Below are positions 1-7,585 of a stretch of 64,000 nt of DNA, one piece after another; position 1 is the stretch's first letter; every line of letters starts with the position of its first letter. The DNA comes from Opitutales bacterium (GTDB lineage: Bacteria > Verrucomicrobiota > Verrucomicrobiia > Opitutales > JAJFLR01), in NCBI GenBank assembly GCA_021772565.1, contig JAJFLR010000054.1:62001-126000 (forward strand), in the 5' to 3' direction. Under the pieces are notes generated by a model that did no database searches, had not been told where the DNA came from, and saw only the letters and a list, made by a program, of their open reading frames with translations. The position numbers were made by a program, and so were the translations under genes.

Positions 1-92
1 TAAAGTTGATTAACAATTTGTAATTATTTTTGCAAGTCCCATATTGTCAAAACATTAACAATTTTTTATCAAATTAAAAAATTAGTAAATGT

Positions 93-872
93 TCATTGAT
101 TATCCTTTTTTTGCCACAAGTAAAAACTAATACCAAAAATTGTCAGCGACAGAATCATATTTGAAATTTTCATGATGACACCACCGATTACCTGATCTTC
201 TAATGGAGTAACGTTGAAAAAATTTAGACGCACAGCATATTCGTATGTTTCGTATAATACATTTCCGGAAAAAGTTAGATAACCAAACACCGGTAATTGT
301 CCAACCATGAGTAAAAAGATAAATAACATCCTAATTGGGTAACTGCTGGCAGGAATGATTTTTGATGGACTGACAAATGACCACCACATTAAAATTGCGC
401 AGCCAAACATTGTCCAGTGTTCAAGCACATGTAATGCTTTATTGTGCAGTGCAGCTTCATAGAGTTCCGGTATGTGCCAAATTGAAAAACAGAGGGTGAA
501 TAATACTCCGCTGACTAATGGTTTAACAAAAAATCCAACTAATAAATTGGCGATTTTAATTTTCAACAATCTATCCAATAGCCAACCGGGTGTGCCAAAA
601 TAAAAAAACAGAGGGGCAACATATATTAGTAAAGTATGTTGAATCATATGTGCAGCGAACAAATATTCTTCACCTACTTGATCTAAAGGAGACCCTACAG
701 TTATGTAAATAACTACTAATCCAGCTAAAAAAACTATTTTTTTAGCTAGCGGCAAAGATTGATCAGGAAATAAATTATTGCGCAAAGGGCCGGTTAATAC
801 TGTGTAAAGCCAACCACTGAAAAGCAGGCTAATGATTAACAACGGTTCAGTATGCCAGTGCAGTTGGATCAT
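93..872 (-). CDS. CtaG/caa3-type cytochrome oxidase assembly factor
   Basis: A 259-residue polytopic inner-membrane protein of the caa3_CtaG family (the Bacillus CtaG type, unrelated to the Cox11-type CtaG). Members are needed for active caa3-type cytochrome oxidase, probably at the metal-centre stage. Seen here: about six or seven hydrophobic segments, the family's AAHMIQHTLL block near residues 73-82 with paired His residues, and further His in the middle (SIWHIPELYEAALHNKALHVLEHW). These histidines are plausible copper ligands. It is the last of three same-strand genes after oxidase subunits III and IV, with a 120-bp gap from subunit IV. The family call is from motif and context and is secure; the exact molecular role is family knowledge. 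Confidence 0.88.
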   Translation of the reverse strand: MIQLHWHTEPLLIISLLFSGWLYTVLTGPLRNNLFPDQSLPLAKKIVFLAGLVVIYITVGSPLDQVGEEYLFAAHMIQHTLLIYVAPLFFYFGTPGWLLDRLLKIKIANLLVGFFVKPLVSGVLFTLCFSIWHIPELYEAALHNKALHVLEHWTMFGCAILMWWSFVSPSKIIPASSYPIRMLFIFLLMVGQLPVFGYLTFSGNVLYETYEYAVRLNFFNVTPLEDQVIGGVIMKISNMILSLTIFGISFYLWQKKDNQ

Positions 873-993
873 GACTCAATTAACAATCTAAACATTGTCT
901 TTGTCGTAATCGTGATCATAATCAAAATTGTAATTGAATGGGCAATTATAGCCAAAAGCTACTGAGATTTGCTACTGAAATTCTACCTTGAAT

Positions 994-1368
994 CTAAACA
1001 GCAATGAAATCTTCAATTCTTTGAACACTGGAAATCTCTTCTTCACCACCGATCGGAATAGTCTTTTCGCCGCCATGTAATACTAATAACGCGGTGACAG
1101 TTCCTGCTGCTATGACAAGTGCGGATAAAAATGTAAATGTCAGCAATGCTTTGTCATAAGTTAGGTGCATGAACCAAAATATAACACCGAAAAATTTTAC
1201 TACTGAAAGAAAGACAATAGCCGTTGTTGTAATCCAGTTTGCAAACGGAATAAAAATAATAACCAGCTCGATGCCGGTTATCGCCGCCATGAATAATGCC
1301 AGATTGACGAAGGTGTGAAACTTGCCTGCTTCACTGACATTTTTACTAAATAGTTGTATTGCTCCCAT
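994..1368 (-). CDS. Cytochrome c oxidase subunit IV (prokaryotic type)
   Basis: A 124-residue protein with three hydrophobic helices (about residues 20-45, 47-70 and 76-98) and the typical motif of the prokaryotic COX4 family, FFGVIFWFMHLTYD, in the middle. This small subunit belongs to the aa3/caa3 terminal oxidase in the inner membrane and is thought to assist assembly or stability rather than catalysis. It begins 28 bp downstream of the subunit III stop and is surely co-transcribed with it. The charged C-terminal tail (GGEKTIPIGGEEEIS) is presumably cytoplasmic. Length and gene order match the family. Confidence 0.9.
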   Translation of the reverse strand: MGAIQLFSKNVSEAGKFHTFVNLALFMAAITGIELVIIFIPFANWITTTAIVFLSVVKFFGVIFWFMHLTYDKALLTFTFLSALVIAAGTVTALLVLHGGEKTIPIGGEEEISSVQRIEDFIAV

Positions 1369-1396
1369 TTATTTTTTTGATAAATATTTGTTGATC

Positions 1397-2023
1397 TCAA
1401 TATGTTTTACCGACAAACTCAATAAGATATATCGCTGGAAAAATTATTAGCCAAACGATATCAACAAAATGCCAGTAGAGTCCCATGACTTCCACGTCGA
1501 GTGCATGGTCGTGTGTCATTTTTCCGGTATATGAATACATCAGCATGCAGACTAACCAGATAACACCAATGGCAACGTGTGTTCCATGAGTTCCGGTTAA
1601 GACAAAAAAAGTACTGCCAAATAAGCTGTTCATAATAGTCAGATCTTTGATCATGACGAATTCATAAAATTCATAAACCTGGCAGCCTAAAAATATCAGT
1701 CCAAAAAATATGACCCCAAGTGTGCATTTTCTGAAACTCTTAATTTGTCCCTTATGCATGGCCGAAACAGCCAATGCCATGAGAAATGAGCTCATTAAAA
1801 GAATAAATGTGCTAAAGGTTGTCAGCTCGATATCAAAAATTTTCAGTGGATCAATCGGGCCGAAAGGATGCATCTTCCGATAAACCAAATGAGTTGAGAT
1901 CAGAGTGCCAAAAAACATGCAATCTGAGGCTAGAAAAAGCCACATGAGAAGTTTCTTGCTTTCGATGCCGGTAGAGGTAGCTGTTAAATCATGACCATGG
2001 GTCGCTGCTGCGCTGTCGCTCAT
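1397..2023 (-). CDS. Cytochrome c oxidase subunit III
   Basis: A 208-residue subunit III of the haem-copper oxidase, five to six membrane helices. Seen: LLMWLFLASDCMFFGTLISTHLVY at the first helix, the conserved FFVLTGTHGTHVAIG loop-helix, and the terminal GLYWHFVDIVWLIIFPAIYL helix with the WHFVDxVW signature. Length suits the short bacterial form. It is the first gene of the three-gene oxidase cluster. The catalytic subunits I and II are not next to it: upstream lie repeats and an unrelated ATPase gene on the same strand, so they must be encoded elsewhere or have been displaced. Confidence 0.93.
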   Translation of the reverse strand: MSDSAAATHGHDLTATSTGIESKKLLMWLFLASDCMFFGTLISTHLVYRKMHPFGPIDPLKIFDIELTTFSTFILLMSSFLMALAVSAMHKGQIKSFRKCTLGVIFFGLIFLGCQVYEFYEFVMIKDLTIMNSLFGSTFFVLTGTHGTHVAIGVIWLVCMLMYSYTGKMTHDHALDVEVMGLYWHFVDIVWLIIFPAIYLIEFVGKTY

Positions 2024-2195
2024 AAAATTTAAAGTATCCTTAGCTATATTGATTAATATTACAGAATTGTTAATCGGACTAAAAAAACAACTCCTGGTTT
2101 TTAATCAATAATGAAATAATTAAATTATTGGAATACAGAATACATTACTGAGGAATACAAATACGAAATTCTTCTTTCAGTTTACAGGAGTCAGC

Positions 2196-2262
2196 ACCAA
2201 GCATCTCGACATCCTCCATAAAGAATACAGTACCGAGCATCGCTACATCCTCCATTAGGAAG
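2196..2262. repeat. Two ~29-bp imperfect direct repeats
   Basis: Two adjacent copies of a unit reading roughly ACC(A/G)AGCATC..., then ACATCCTCCAT, at about 2196-2225 and 2233-2262. They lie between the oxidase cluster and the heptamer tract. No gene is visible in 2024-2469. Function unknown. Confidence 0.6.
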
Positions 2263-2280
2263 AAAGAAATTAGAATATTG

Positions 2281-2453
2281 AATCTGCTATCTGCTATCTG
2301 CTATCTGCTATCTGCTATCTGCTATCTGCTATTTGCTATCTGCTATTTGCTATCTGCTATTTGCTATCTGCTATTTGCTATTTGCTATTTGCTATTTGCT
2401 ATTGGGTATTTGCTATTGGGTATTTGCTATTGGGTATTTGCTATTGGGTATTA
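2281..2453. repeat. Heptamer tandem repeat tract (TATCTGC family)
   Basis: About 170 bp of tandem 7-mers. The tract starts as repeated TATCTGC, shifts to alternating TATCTGC/TATTTGC, then to TATTTGC, and ends as a 14-bp unit TATTGGGTATTTGC. The period of seven is kept throughout, so substitutions rather than indels made the variants. Any open frame across it is a by-product of the repeat. It sits between the oxidase genes and the 3' end of a DUF4143 ATPase gene. Confidence 0.95.
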
Positions 2454-2469
2454 CACAGCTATCTGTAGT

Positions 2470-3654
2470 TTAGGACTGACTGCCGAATTCAAATGTATTC
2501 GTAAGTTCCTGCCACGGCAATGCAGTAATATTGTTCGCCATTTTTATTTTACGTTCACATCGACATACTAAATATCCGTGATCGGCATTGTCGTATTCAT
2601 TGAGGAAGACATGCAGATGTCGCACATCACGTTTTTGTGGTTCACTTGTCCATTTAGTTTCGATAGGAATAAATTTCCCATTTACATCAATTACCCAATC
2701 GACTTCAGGCCCACTTGGATCCCGCCAAAATCGGATTTTAGGTTTTGGTGAAATCATTCGGCTTTTACGAATAAGTTCTAATCCGATAAAATGTTCAAAG
2801 AGTTCTCCTTTTCGTTCAGGAGTTACCCGAGTCCCTTCACGTGCAGCAAGTCTGCGAACACCAAGATCAAAAATAAGATATCTACTCGTTTTTGTGAGTC
2901 GACTTCTTGAAGCACTCGCTGAGATTGGCTCAACACGTTCTGCTACAAGGCAGTCCACTAATATTTCATAGTACGATGCTATTGTATTACGAGTCACTCC
3001 TACTTGCCTGGACTGTGAGCTAAAGTTTACAATTTTTCCTGATTCTAAAGATGCTAATTCAAGAAACCTCGAAAAACTGCCCAAATCTCTAACTAATACT
3101 TCAGCTCTCACTTCTTCTTCAAGATAGGTTTCTACATATGTCTGCAAGTCCACTTCTTTATCAACATTGTCACTGTTTTGTTCAATTCCTGGAAGACTTC
3201 CATAGAAAAGGATTTCTTCCAACTTAGGTGTTTTAAGTTCCTCGATTGTAAACGGATCTAGCCGTAGGCCGACTACTCGGCCTGGTAGCAAATTTATGTC
3301 CGAACCGCGACGTAACTTTCTCGCTGATGAGCCAGTTAGAATAAATTGTGCTTTATCTTCATCAATAAGGAACTGCACGACATCCATTATTTGACTACAT
3401 CGTTGTACTTCATCCAAAACTATTAATGGATTTTCTTTATCAAGTGCAGCAATTTCTCCGATTAATATTTCAGGATTACGCTCATAAGTTTGACGTACTG
3501 TTGGCAAAAGAAACGAAATCGTAATATCCGCGGCAAATTGATTCAATAAGGTTGTTTTACCTGTTTGTCTTGGACCAAGCAGTAAAATGCTTTTTTTGCG
3601 ATTCAAGTGATGCCTCAAAGAATCTTCAATTAATCGGTCTAGATAGGACGCCAT
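2470..3654 (-). CDS. AAA-type ATPase with DUF4143 domain
   Basis: A 394-residue protein with an N-terminal P-loop ATPase (AAA_14) and a C-terminal DUF4143 region. Walker A is GPRQTGKTT (about residues 27-35) and Walker B is PLIVLDEVQR (about 96-105); LTGSSARKL matches the sensor-1 region. The middle holds a winged-helix-like stretch (VGVTRNTIASYYEIL). The C-terminus has EVDWVID followed by FIPIETKW, a pattern like the PD-(D/E)XK fold described for DUF4143 proteins. The family is widespread, often strain-specific, and has no settled function. The gene is bounded by a heptamer tract and a terminator. A second, divergent DUF4143 ATPase lies at 46027-47199. Confidence 0.9.
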   Translation of the reverse strand: MASYLDRLIEDSLRHHLNRKKSILLLGPRQTGKTTLLNQFAADITISFLLPTVRQTYERNPEILIGEIAALDKENPLIVLDEVQRCSQIMDVVQFLIDEDKAQFILTGSSARKLRRGSDINLLPGRVVGLRLDPFTIEELKTPKLEEILFYGSLPGIEQNSDNVDKEVDLQTYVETYLEEEVRAEVLVRDLGSFSRFLELASLESGKIVNFSSQSRQVGVTRNTIASYYEILVDCLVAERVEPISASASRSRLTKTSRYLIFDLGVRRLAAREGTRVTPERKGELFEHFIGLELIRKSRMISPKPKIRFWRDPSGPEVDWVIDVNGKFIPIETKWTSEPQKRDVRHLHVFLNEYDNADHGYLVCRCERKIKMANNITALPWQELTNTFEFGSQS

Positions 3655-3780
3655 TTTAACGTAATTTAATTATGAAAACAAAATATTCAGCGAAAATTGT
3701 AATAATTTCAACAATTTTCTTGAAATTAATTTTCGCATTCGATTATTCACCAATTGACTCATTGCAACTATCCAGATATC

Positions 3781-3815
3781 AAAAACCCTCTGTATGTTTT
3801 CTCACAGAGGGTTTG
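3781..3815 (-). terminator. Rho-independent terminator of the PEP-CTERM gene
   Basis: Reading the minus strand, AAACCCTCTGTG and ACAGAGGGTTT form a stem of about 10-11 bp with a short loop, followed by a T run. It starts 25 bp after the stop of the PEP-CTERM gene. Confidence 0.8.
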
Positions 3816-3839
3816 ATAAAAAAGATGTCTCTTTAAATC

Positions 3840-4550
3840 CTAACTTTTTGGTCGGGATTTATTTCCTGGACGACGCCGATAATATACGAGTCCAAGTGCG
3901 CCAAGACCGAGTGCAGCGGCGTATTCGGCTGGTTCGGGGATATCAGTTACTGTGATAGATGTCCCTACATTAAAAGACCCACCTTTTATAGTTAGTAGAT
4001 GTGATGAAGCATCCCAGGTTATGTTTAAAAATCCAACACCTCCATTACCTGAGTCAGGATCACGGAAAGCAACTGCTCCATTTGCATGATCAACGGTCCA
4101 ATCACCAAAATTTGTAACTCCTGCTGTAATAATGTTTGAATTATCAGTTCCTAAATTACTCGTAAAGTTAGAAGTATTAATTACATCTCCAATATTATAA
4201 AAGCCTGGTGCCATGAAGGATGCGTTGATACTGTAATTAGTGGCTACTAATAGACCATTTTGTCCTGTAATTTCAATTGTACCACCTGAAATGAAAAACC
4301 GATCATCCGCGTCGTTACTTGCACTAACATAGTAAATTGATGTTTCATCAGGACTAGTTGTGAACGACATATTCTCCAATGCACCTAAATTAAGTTCCAC
4401 AATATTTCCGGAAGATTGACTAGCGACACCCATTACCCCAGACAGCACTGCCAATCCTTGTGATCCCCGTGAAAATTTTTTCAGTTCATTTTTCATCGAT
4501 TTCTGATGATCTTTTATATTTCCTCTTCCTCCTGATTTTACTTTTCTCAT
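3840..4550 (-). CDS. PEP-CTERM sorting-domain surface protein
   Basis: A 236-residue exported protein. The C-terminus carries the PEP-CTERM signal: IPEPAEYAAALGLGALGLVYYRRRPG, that is PEP motif, hydrophobic helix, then arginine cluster. Exosortase/archaeosortase systems recognise this signal. The body is Gly/Ser/Asn-rich with no enzyme motif that I recognise. The start is uncertain. The ATG at 4550 gives a basic 18-residue prefix before a second Met (4496), from which an ordinary signal peptide (KKFSRGSQGLAVLSGVMGVASQ) would begin. A terminator follows. No exosortase gene lies in the window. Confidence 0.85.
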   Translation of the reverse strand: MRKVKSGGRGNIKDHQKSMKNELKKFSRGSQGLAVLSGVMGVASQSSGNIVELNLGALENMSFTTSPDETSIYYVSASNDADDRFFISGGTIEITGQNGLLVATNYSINASFMAPGFYNIGDVINTSNFTSNLGTDNSNIITAGVTNFGDWTVDHANGAVAFRDPDSGNGGVGFLNITWDASSHLLTIKGGSFNVGTSITVTDIPEPAEYAAALGLGALGLVYYRRRPGNKSRPKS

Positions 4551-4771
4551 AGTATATTATTTTAGGTTATTTGTTAGTTAATAAAAAAATTGATTTTCAC
4601 ACAGCCAAAAGCTGTGAATATGGGTATTAGATGACTCGTGTAGCTAATCGAGATTTTATGTAGGTCGACTGTGTCACATTCGTCGAATTGGGAGAAATTT
4701 GCGAACAAGCCATATCCCAGAGGCACGAGGCACACCTCCAATCCAGTAATTCCAAATCATGAATACCTAGA

Positions 4772-4820
4772 GATTCTGGATTCCGTATTCCGTATTCCGT
4801 ATTCCGTATTCCGGATTCCT
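4772..4820. repeat. Heptamer tandem repeat (ATTCCGT)
   Basis: Four exact tandem ATTCCGT units (4780-4807), then ATTCCGG and a partial unit, with a decayed unit on the left. It lies in the 700-bp gene-free stretch 4551-5247. The unit differs from the other two tracts in the window but has the same period of seven. Confidence 0.9.
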
Positions 4821-5027
4821 AATCTTAAAAATGAGGGTAGTGTGATCAAATTTCTAAATCTATTAAAAAATATAATTCGAGAAAAATAAGCATATGCTTT
4901 TATCTGTCAATACTTAATTTAAGATGGATAGGGTCTGGAAATTCTTAATGGCAAATACTATAATTTTATAAATTTGCATCATCTGGAACCGTAATAAAAA
5001 AAAGCGGTGCTAAATCAGACATTCGGC

Positions 5028-5145
5028 TGAGCTCAGTCGTAGCCCATTACTTCAGGGAAGCTGTGCTTCAGGGATAATTCTTTGAGACGAAGCCTCAGTC
5101 GAATGGCTGACGCGGCTCTTCGGTCGAACTAACACAGTGTCGTAG
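5028..5145. repeat. Cluster of palindromic intergenic sequences
   Basis: Several short inverted repeats are packed here: CGGCTGAGCTCAGTCG (CTGAGCTCAG is a perfect palindrome), GAAGCTGTGCTTC, and CGAAG...CTTCG arms around 5083-5130. No coding potential was seen in 4551-5247 apart from these, a small CACAGC/GCTGTG hairpin at 4600-4616, and the heptamer tract. It resembles decayed REP-type repeats. Confidence 0.5.
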
Positions 5146-5247
5146 TATTCCCATTTTAAAATGATAAATCTCAGCAGTTCAGTTTTAAATTGCTCTTTCA
5201 AAATTTATCCTAATATTTAAATATTAGGAGTTGATAATTTAACCAAT

Positions 5248-6162
5248 ATGCGCATGAGAAAATTATCTCTAATTTTTCTTGTAATATTTCTACTTATTCA
5301 AATCGAATGTCTCGCTTCAAAGTCGATAACTTTGGTCGGTCATAACGGTGTCAGTGTTGAATTTGAGGGTGCACTAGAAGCAATTCCTCAAGGGCTAATC
5401 GTTAGATTATCCGGTAGATCTGATGACACCTTAGTTGCATGGAAAAAATTTGATTTAGATAAATTAAAAAAACATTCGGAAATTTATCGAGCCTATTTAC
5501 TGGCAATTGAACATGAAAAAACAACGCGACTTAATTTGGGTATATTCAAAGATAGAATTAGCATTGATGAATTTAAGGAAAAGTTAAATTTAGAATTAGA
5601 AAAAAAGTTTTCTATCGTTATACCCAATATGAAAACTTTTTATATAAACAATGACATCGAAAAATTTTATAAAGCAAAGCTACGCGATAATCGACATATT
5701 GAAAAACAATCTGAAAAATTTTTAAGATATTATTTTAAGCTTCTTGCTGAGTTTTTTTCACTTAGGAATCCTGAGCTTGAGCTCGAGCGTGTCACATGGA
5801 AGTGGTCAAACGGTTTAAAATTTCGGTTGGTGAAGGATGCCAAGCCCAAAAATATAAAAGCTATAAAAATTTCCTCAAAATATATAATTGAATATATGGC
5901 TAATGACAAAAAACAGTACCGAAACAAGATAATTATTTATTTTAATAATCATCAAAGTGTACTCGAAAAGCCGATAAATATTTTAAAGAGTCATGTAGAA
6001 ATATTAAAACTCAAAGTAGAATCAAATGATGAATCGAAAATAAGTAGACTAAAATATTTAATTAATAACGTTATTGAAGATTTGGAAAATATGAATAAAC
6101 AAAAAACCAGAGAACATCGGGCGATTGAAAATTTAAAAAAGTTATTACGGGAGCTAAACTAA
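5248..6162 (+). CDS. Exported protein of unknown function
   Basis: A 304-residue protein that I do not recognise. Residues 1-24 form a clear Sec signal peptide (KLSLIFLVIFLLIQIECLA). Next comes a short beta-rich stretch (about 25-60, ITLVGHNGVSVEFEGALEAI) leading to LVAWKKFDLDKL and then a long, Lys/Glu/Asn-rich, mostly helical region to the end, with likely coiled coil around residues 240-300. No lipobox and no membrane helix after the signal, so probably periplasmic or secreted. It converges with the TPR gene, whose stop is only 3 bp away. Confidence 0.7.
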   Translation: MRMRKLSLIFLVIFLLIQIECLASKSITLVGHNGVSVEFEGALEAIPQGLIVRLSGRSDDTLVAWKKFDLDKLKKHSEIYRAYLLAIEHEKTTRLNLGIFKDRISIDEFKEKLNLELEKKFSIVIPNMKTFYINNDIEKFYKAKLRDNRHIEKQSEKFLRYYFKLLAEFFSLRNPELELERVTWKWSNGLKFRLVKDAKPKNIKAIKISSKYIIEYMANDKKQYRNKIIIYFNNHQSVLEKPINILKSHVEILKLKVESNDESKISRLKYLINNVIEDLENMNKQKTREHRAIENLKKLLRELN

Positions 6163-6164
6163 TT

Positions 6165-6515
6165 CTAAATACTATCAGACGGATTATTTTTTAGCTCATC
6201 TTTCCAACTTAATCGTCTTGCTTCTGCACCAAATTTTTCCGCAGTCTCTTTATCACCTTTCTCCATCCATATTCTAGATAGACTTGTATTAATATGAATA
6301 TCGTCTGGTTTTAAATCGTAAGCTTTTTTTGCCGAGACCAATGATTTATCAAAATCTTTTTGCGAAAAATAAACTTCTGTTAATGCATGCCACGCTTCAA
6401 AACAATTTGCTTCAGCTTGAATTGCCTCTGTTAATTTTTCAATTGCCAAATCGTTATTGCCTAACGTAAACTCTAATGTGGCGTCTTCAACGAGCTCTGA
6501 TATTTCATTTTTCAA
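6165..6515 (-). CDS. Small tetratricopeptide-repeat protein
   Basis: A 116-residue protein of about three TPR units without signal peptide or membrane helix. Seen: AIEKLTEAIQAEANCFEAWHALTEVYFSQKDFDKSLVSAKKAYDLKPDDIHINTSL, the usual W/L/G/Y/A/F/A/P spacing (residues about 24-90). TPR arrays mediate protein contacts; the partner is unknown. It is divergent from the cNMP-binding gene across a 164-bp gap that presumably holds both promoters. Confidence 0.82.
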   Translation of the reverse strand: MKNEISELVEDATLEFTLGNNDLAIEKLTEAIQAEANCFEAWHALTEVYFSQKDFDKSLVSAKKAYDLKPDDIHINTSLSRIWMEKGDKETAEKFGAEARRLSWKDELKNNPSDSI

Positions 6516-6679
6516 AATTATTTCAATTACAGTTGAATAAGTTAAAATTATTGTTAATAAGCGACTTGTGGAACTTTATATATTGTAATTTCACCGAGGA
6601 TCAACATACTTCCGATTTATAATTTGTAAACGATTTAATTCAAATTTTTAACAAATTAACTTAAACCCCAGAAAAGATT

Positions 6680-7030
6680 ATGAGTGATGTTATTGATGTA
6701 GACCCCGGTAGAACTATAATAGAACAAGGTGAAGAAGGCAATGGATTTTATGTCCTTAAATCTGGTACCCTTGAAGTGATCAAAGATAATATGGTGTTAA
6801 CCCTGTTAATGTATCCTGGAACTATATTCGGAGAAATGGGAGATATTCTAGGTATTCCACATACGTGCACAGTGCGTGCAAAAAGTAAATCGAAAATTAT
6901 GTTTTTCTCATCAGAAGTGATGGAAGAATCCTTTTCTCAAACACCTGATTTAGTCTTGAGGTTTCTGAGAACGATAGCCAGTCGCCTTGATCGAACGACT
7001 AAAAAATTAGCTGCAACAATTAAAGATTAA
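6680..7030 (+). CDS. Stand-alone cyclic-nucleotide-binding-like domain
   Basis: A 116-residue protein that is almost only a cNMP-binding domain. Seen: IIEQGEEGNGFYVLKSGTLEVI (about residues 13-34), then the phosphate-binding-cassette region FGEMGDILGIPHTCTVRA (about 51-68) and a C-terminal helix with basic residues. The position usually held by the phosphate-binding Arg (PRxATV in CRP-type proteins) is His here, so cyclic-nucleotide binding is doubtful. There is no DNA-binding or output domain. The domain's usual first helix is also missing, and the ATG at 6680 is the only reasonable start. A long-loop inverted repeat begins at its stop codon. Confidence 0.83.
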   Translation: MSDVIDVDPGRTIIEQGEEGNGFYVLKSGTLEVIKDNMVLTLLMYPGTIFGEMGDILGIPHTCTVRAKSKSKIMFFSSEVMEESFSQTPDLVLRFLRTIASRLDRTTKKLAATIKD

Positions 7031-7143
7031 GAGGCCATACCAATTGTTAAGTTAAACTCTTTTGAAATATTTTTCACAAAATTAGTTTTACCTATGTGTA
7101 TGAATTAGTGGTATAATATCATCATTGGGATGGCCTCTTTTTT
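7029..7143 (+). terminator. Long-loop inverted repeat followed by T6
   Basis: AAGAGGCCAT at 7029-7038 and its exact complement ATGGCCTCTT at 7130-7139 are followed by a run of six T (7138-7143). Two further C-G pairs extend the stem past one mismatch. The loop is about 90 nt and includes a TATAAT at about 7112. It may terminate the cNMP gene, or control entry into the next gene, whose probable ATG (7148) comes five bases after the T run. Confidence 0.45.
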
Positions 7144-7147
7144 ATTT

Positions 7148-7501
7148 ATGGACTGCATTAAATCAGCTAGACTCTATGTAGAATATTCAAATTCCAAAAG
7201 TTTGGATTTAATTTTCGATATGTTTGCAGAAGATGCCACCTATAGTTCTGATGGTACAGGATATTACAGCAATCTTGCGGAAATTAAAAAAATGATGATA
7301 CTATTTTTTGATAAGCATAAAAATGTTTATTGGCAAGTTGACCATTATGAGAAAATCGATGATTTCACTGTGCAGTTTAAATTTATAAGACTGAATACAG
7401 AAATAAAATCAGTAAAGACTGTTCCAATTTATGGTGACGAGAAAATTGAATTTAATCGTCATAATCTTATTAAACATATTGAAGTTAAGATTGATGAATA
7501 A
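7148..7501 (+). CDS. SnoaL/NTF2-like small protein
   Basis: About 117 residues with the pattern of the NTF2-like superfamily: an N-terminal helix, LIFDMFAEDATYSSDG, then LAEIKKMMILFFDKHKNVYWQVDHYEKIDDFTVQFKFI. SnoaL-type members are isomerases, hydrolases or ligand-binding proteins; no catalytic pair can be assigned here. An ATG also exists at 7130, but it lies inside the right arm of the inverted repeat and would add MASFLF, so 7148 is preferred. The P450 gene follows 84 bp later on the same strand, so the pair may be co-expressed. Confidence 0.7.
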   Translation: MDCIKSARLYVEYSNSKSLDLIFDMFAEDATYSSDGTGYYSNLAEIKKMMILFFDKHKNVYWQVDHYEKIDDFTVQFKFIRLNTEIKSVKTVPIYGDEKIEFNRHNLIKHIEVKIDE

Positions 7502-7585
7502 TTTAAAATAATCTTTGATTTCTTGCTAGTTGATTCGACTAATAATTTGTAATTCATCAAAATTTCATCAAAGCATCATACTATC

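Noticed and set aside
2281-2453. Possible CRISPR array
   Set aside because: Units are 7 bp in tandem without spacers. No cas genes are nearby.
2278-2571. Open frame running through the heptamer tract (Leu/Ala/Ile/Cys/Tyr-rich)
   Set aside because: It is a period-7 translation of a tandem repeat with no start context and no domain.
4671-4889. 72-residue open frame containing the ATTCCGT repeats
   Set aside because: Repeat-driven composition and no homology or signal; the stretch looks intergenic.
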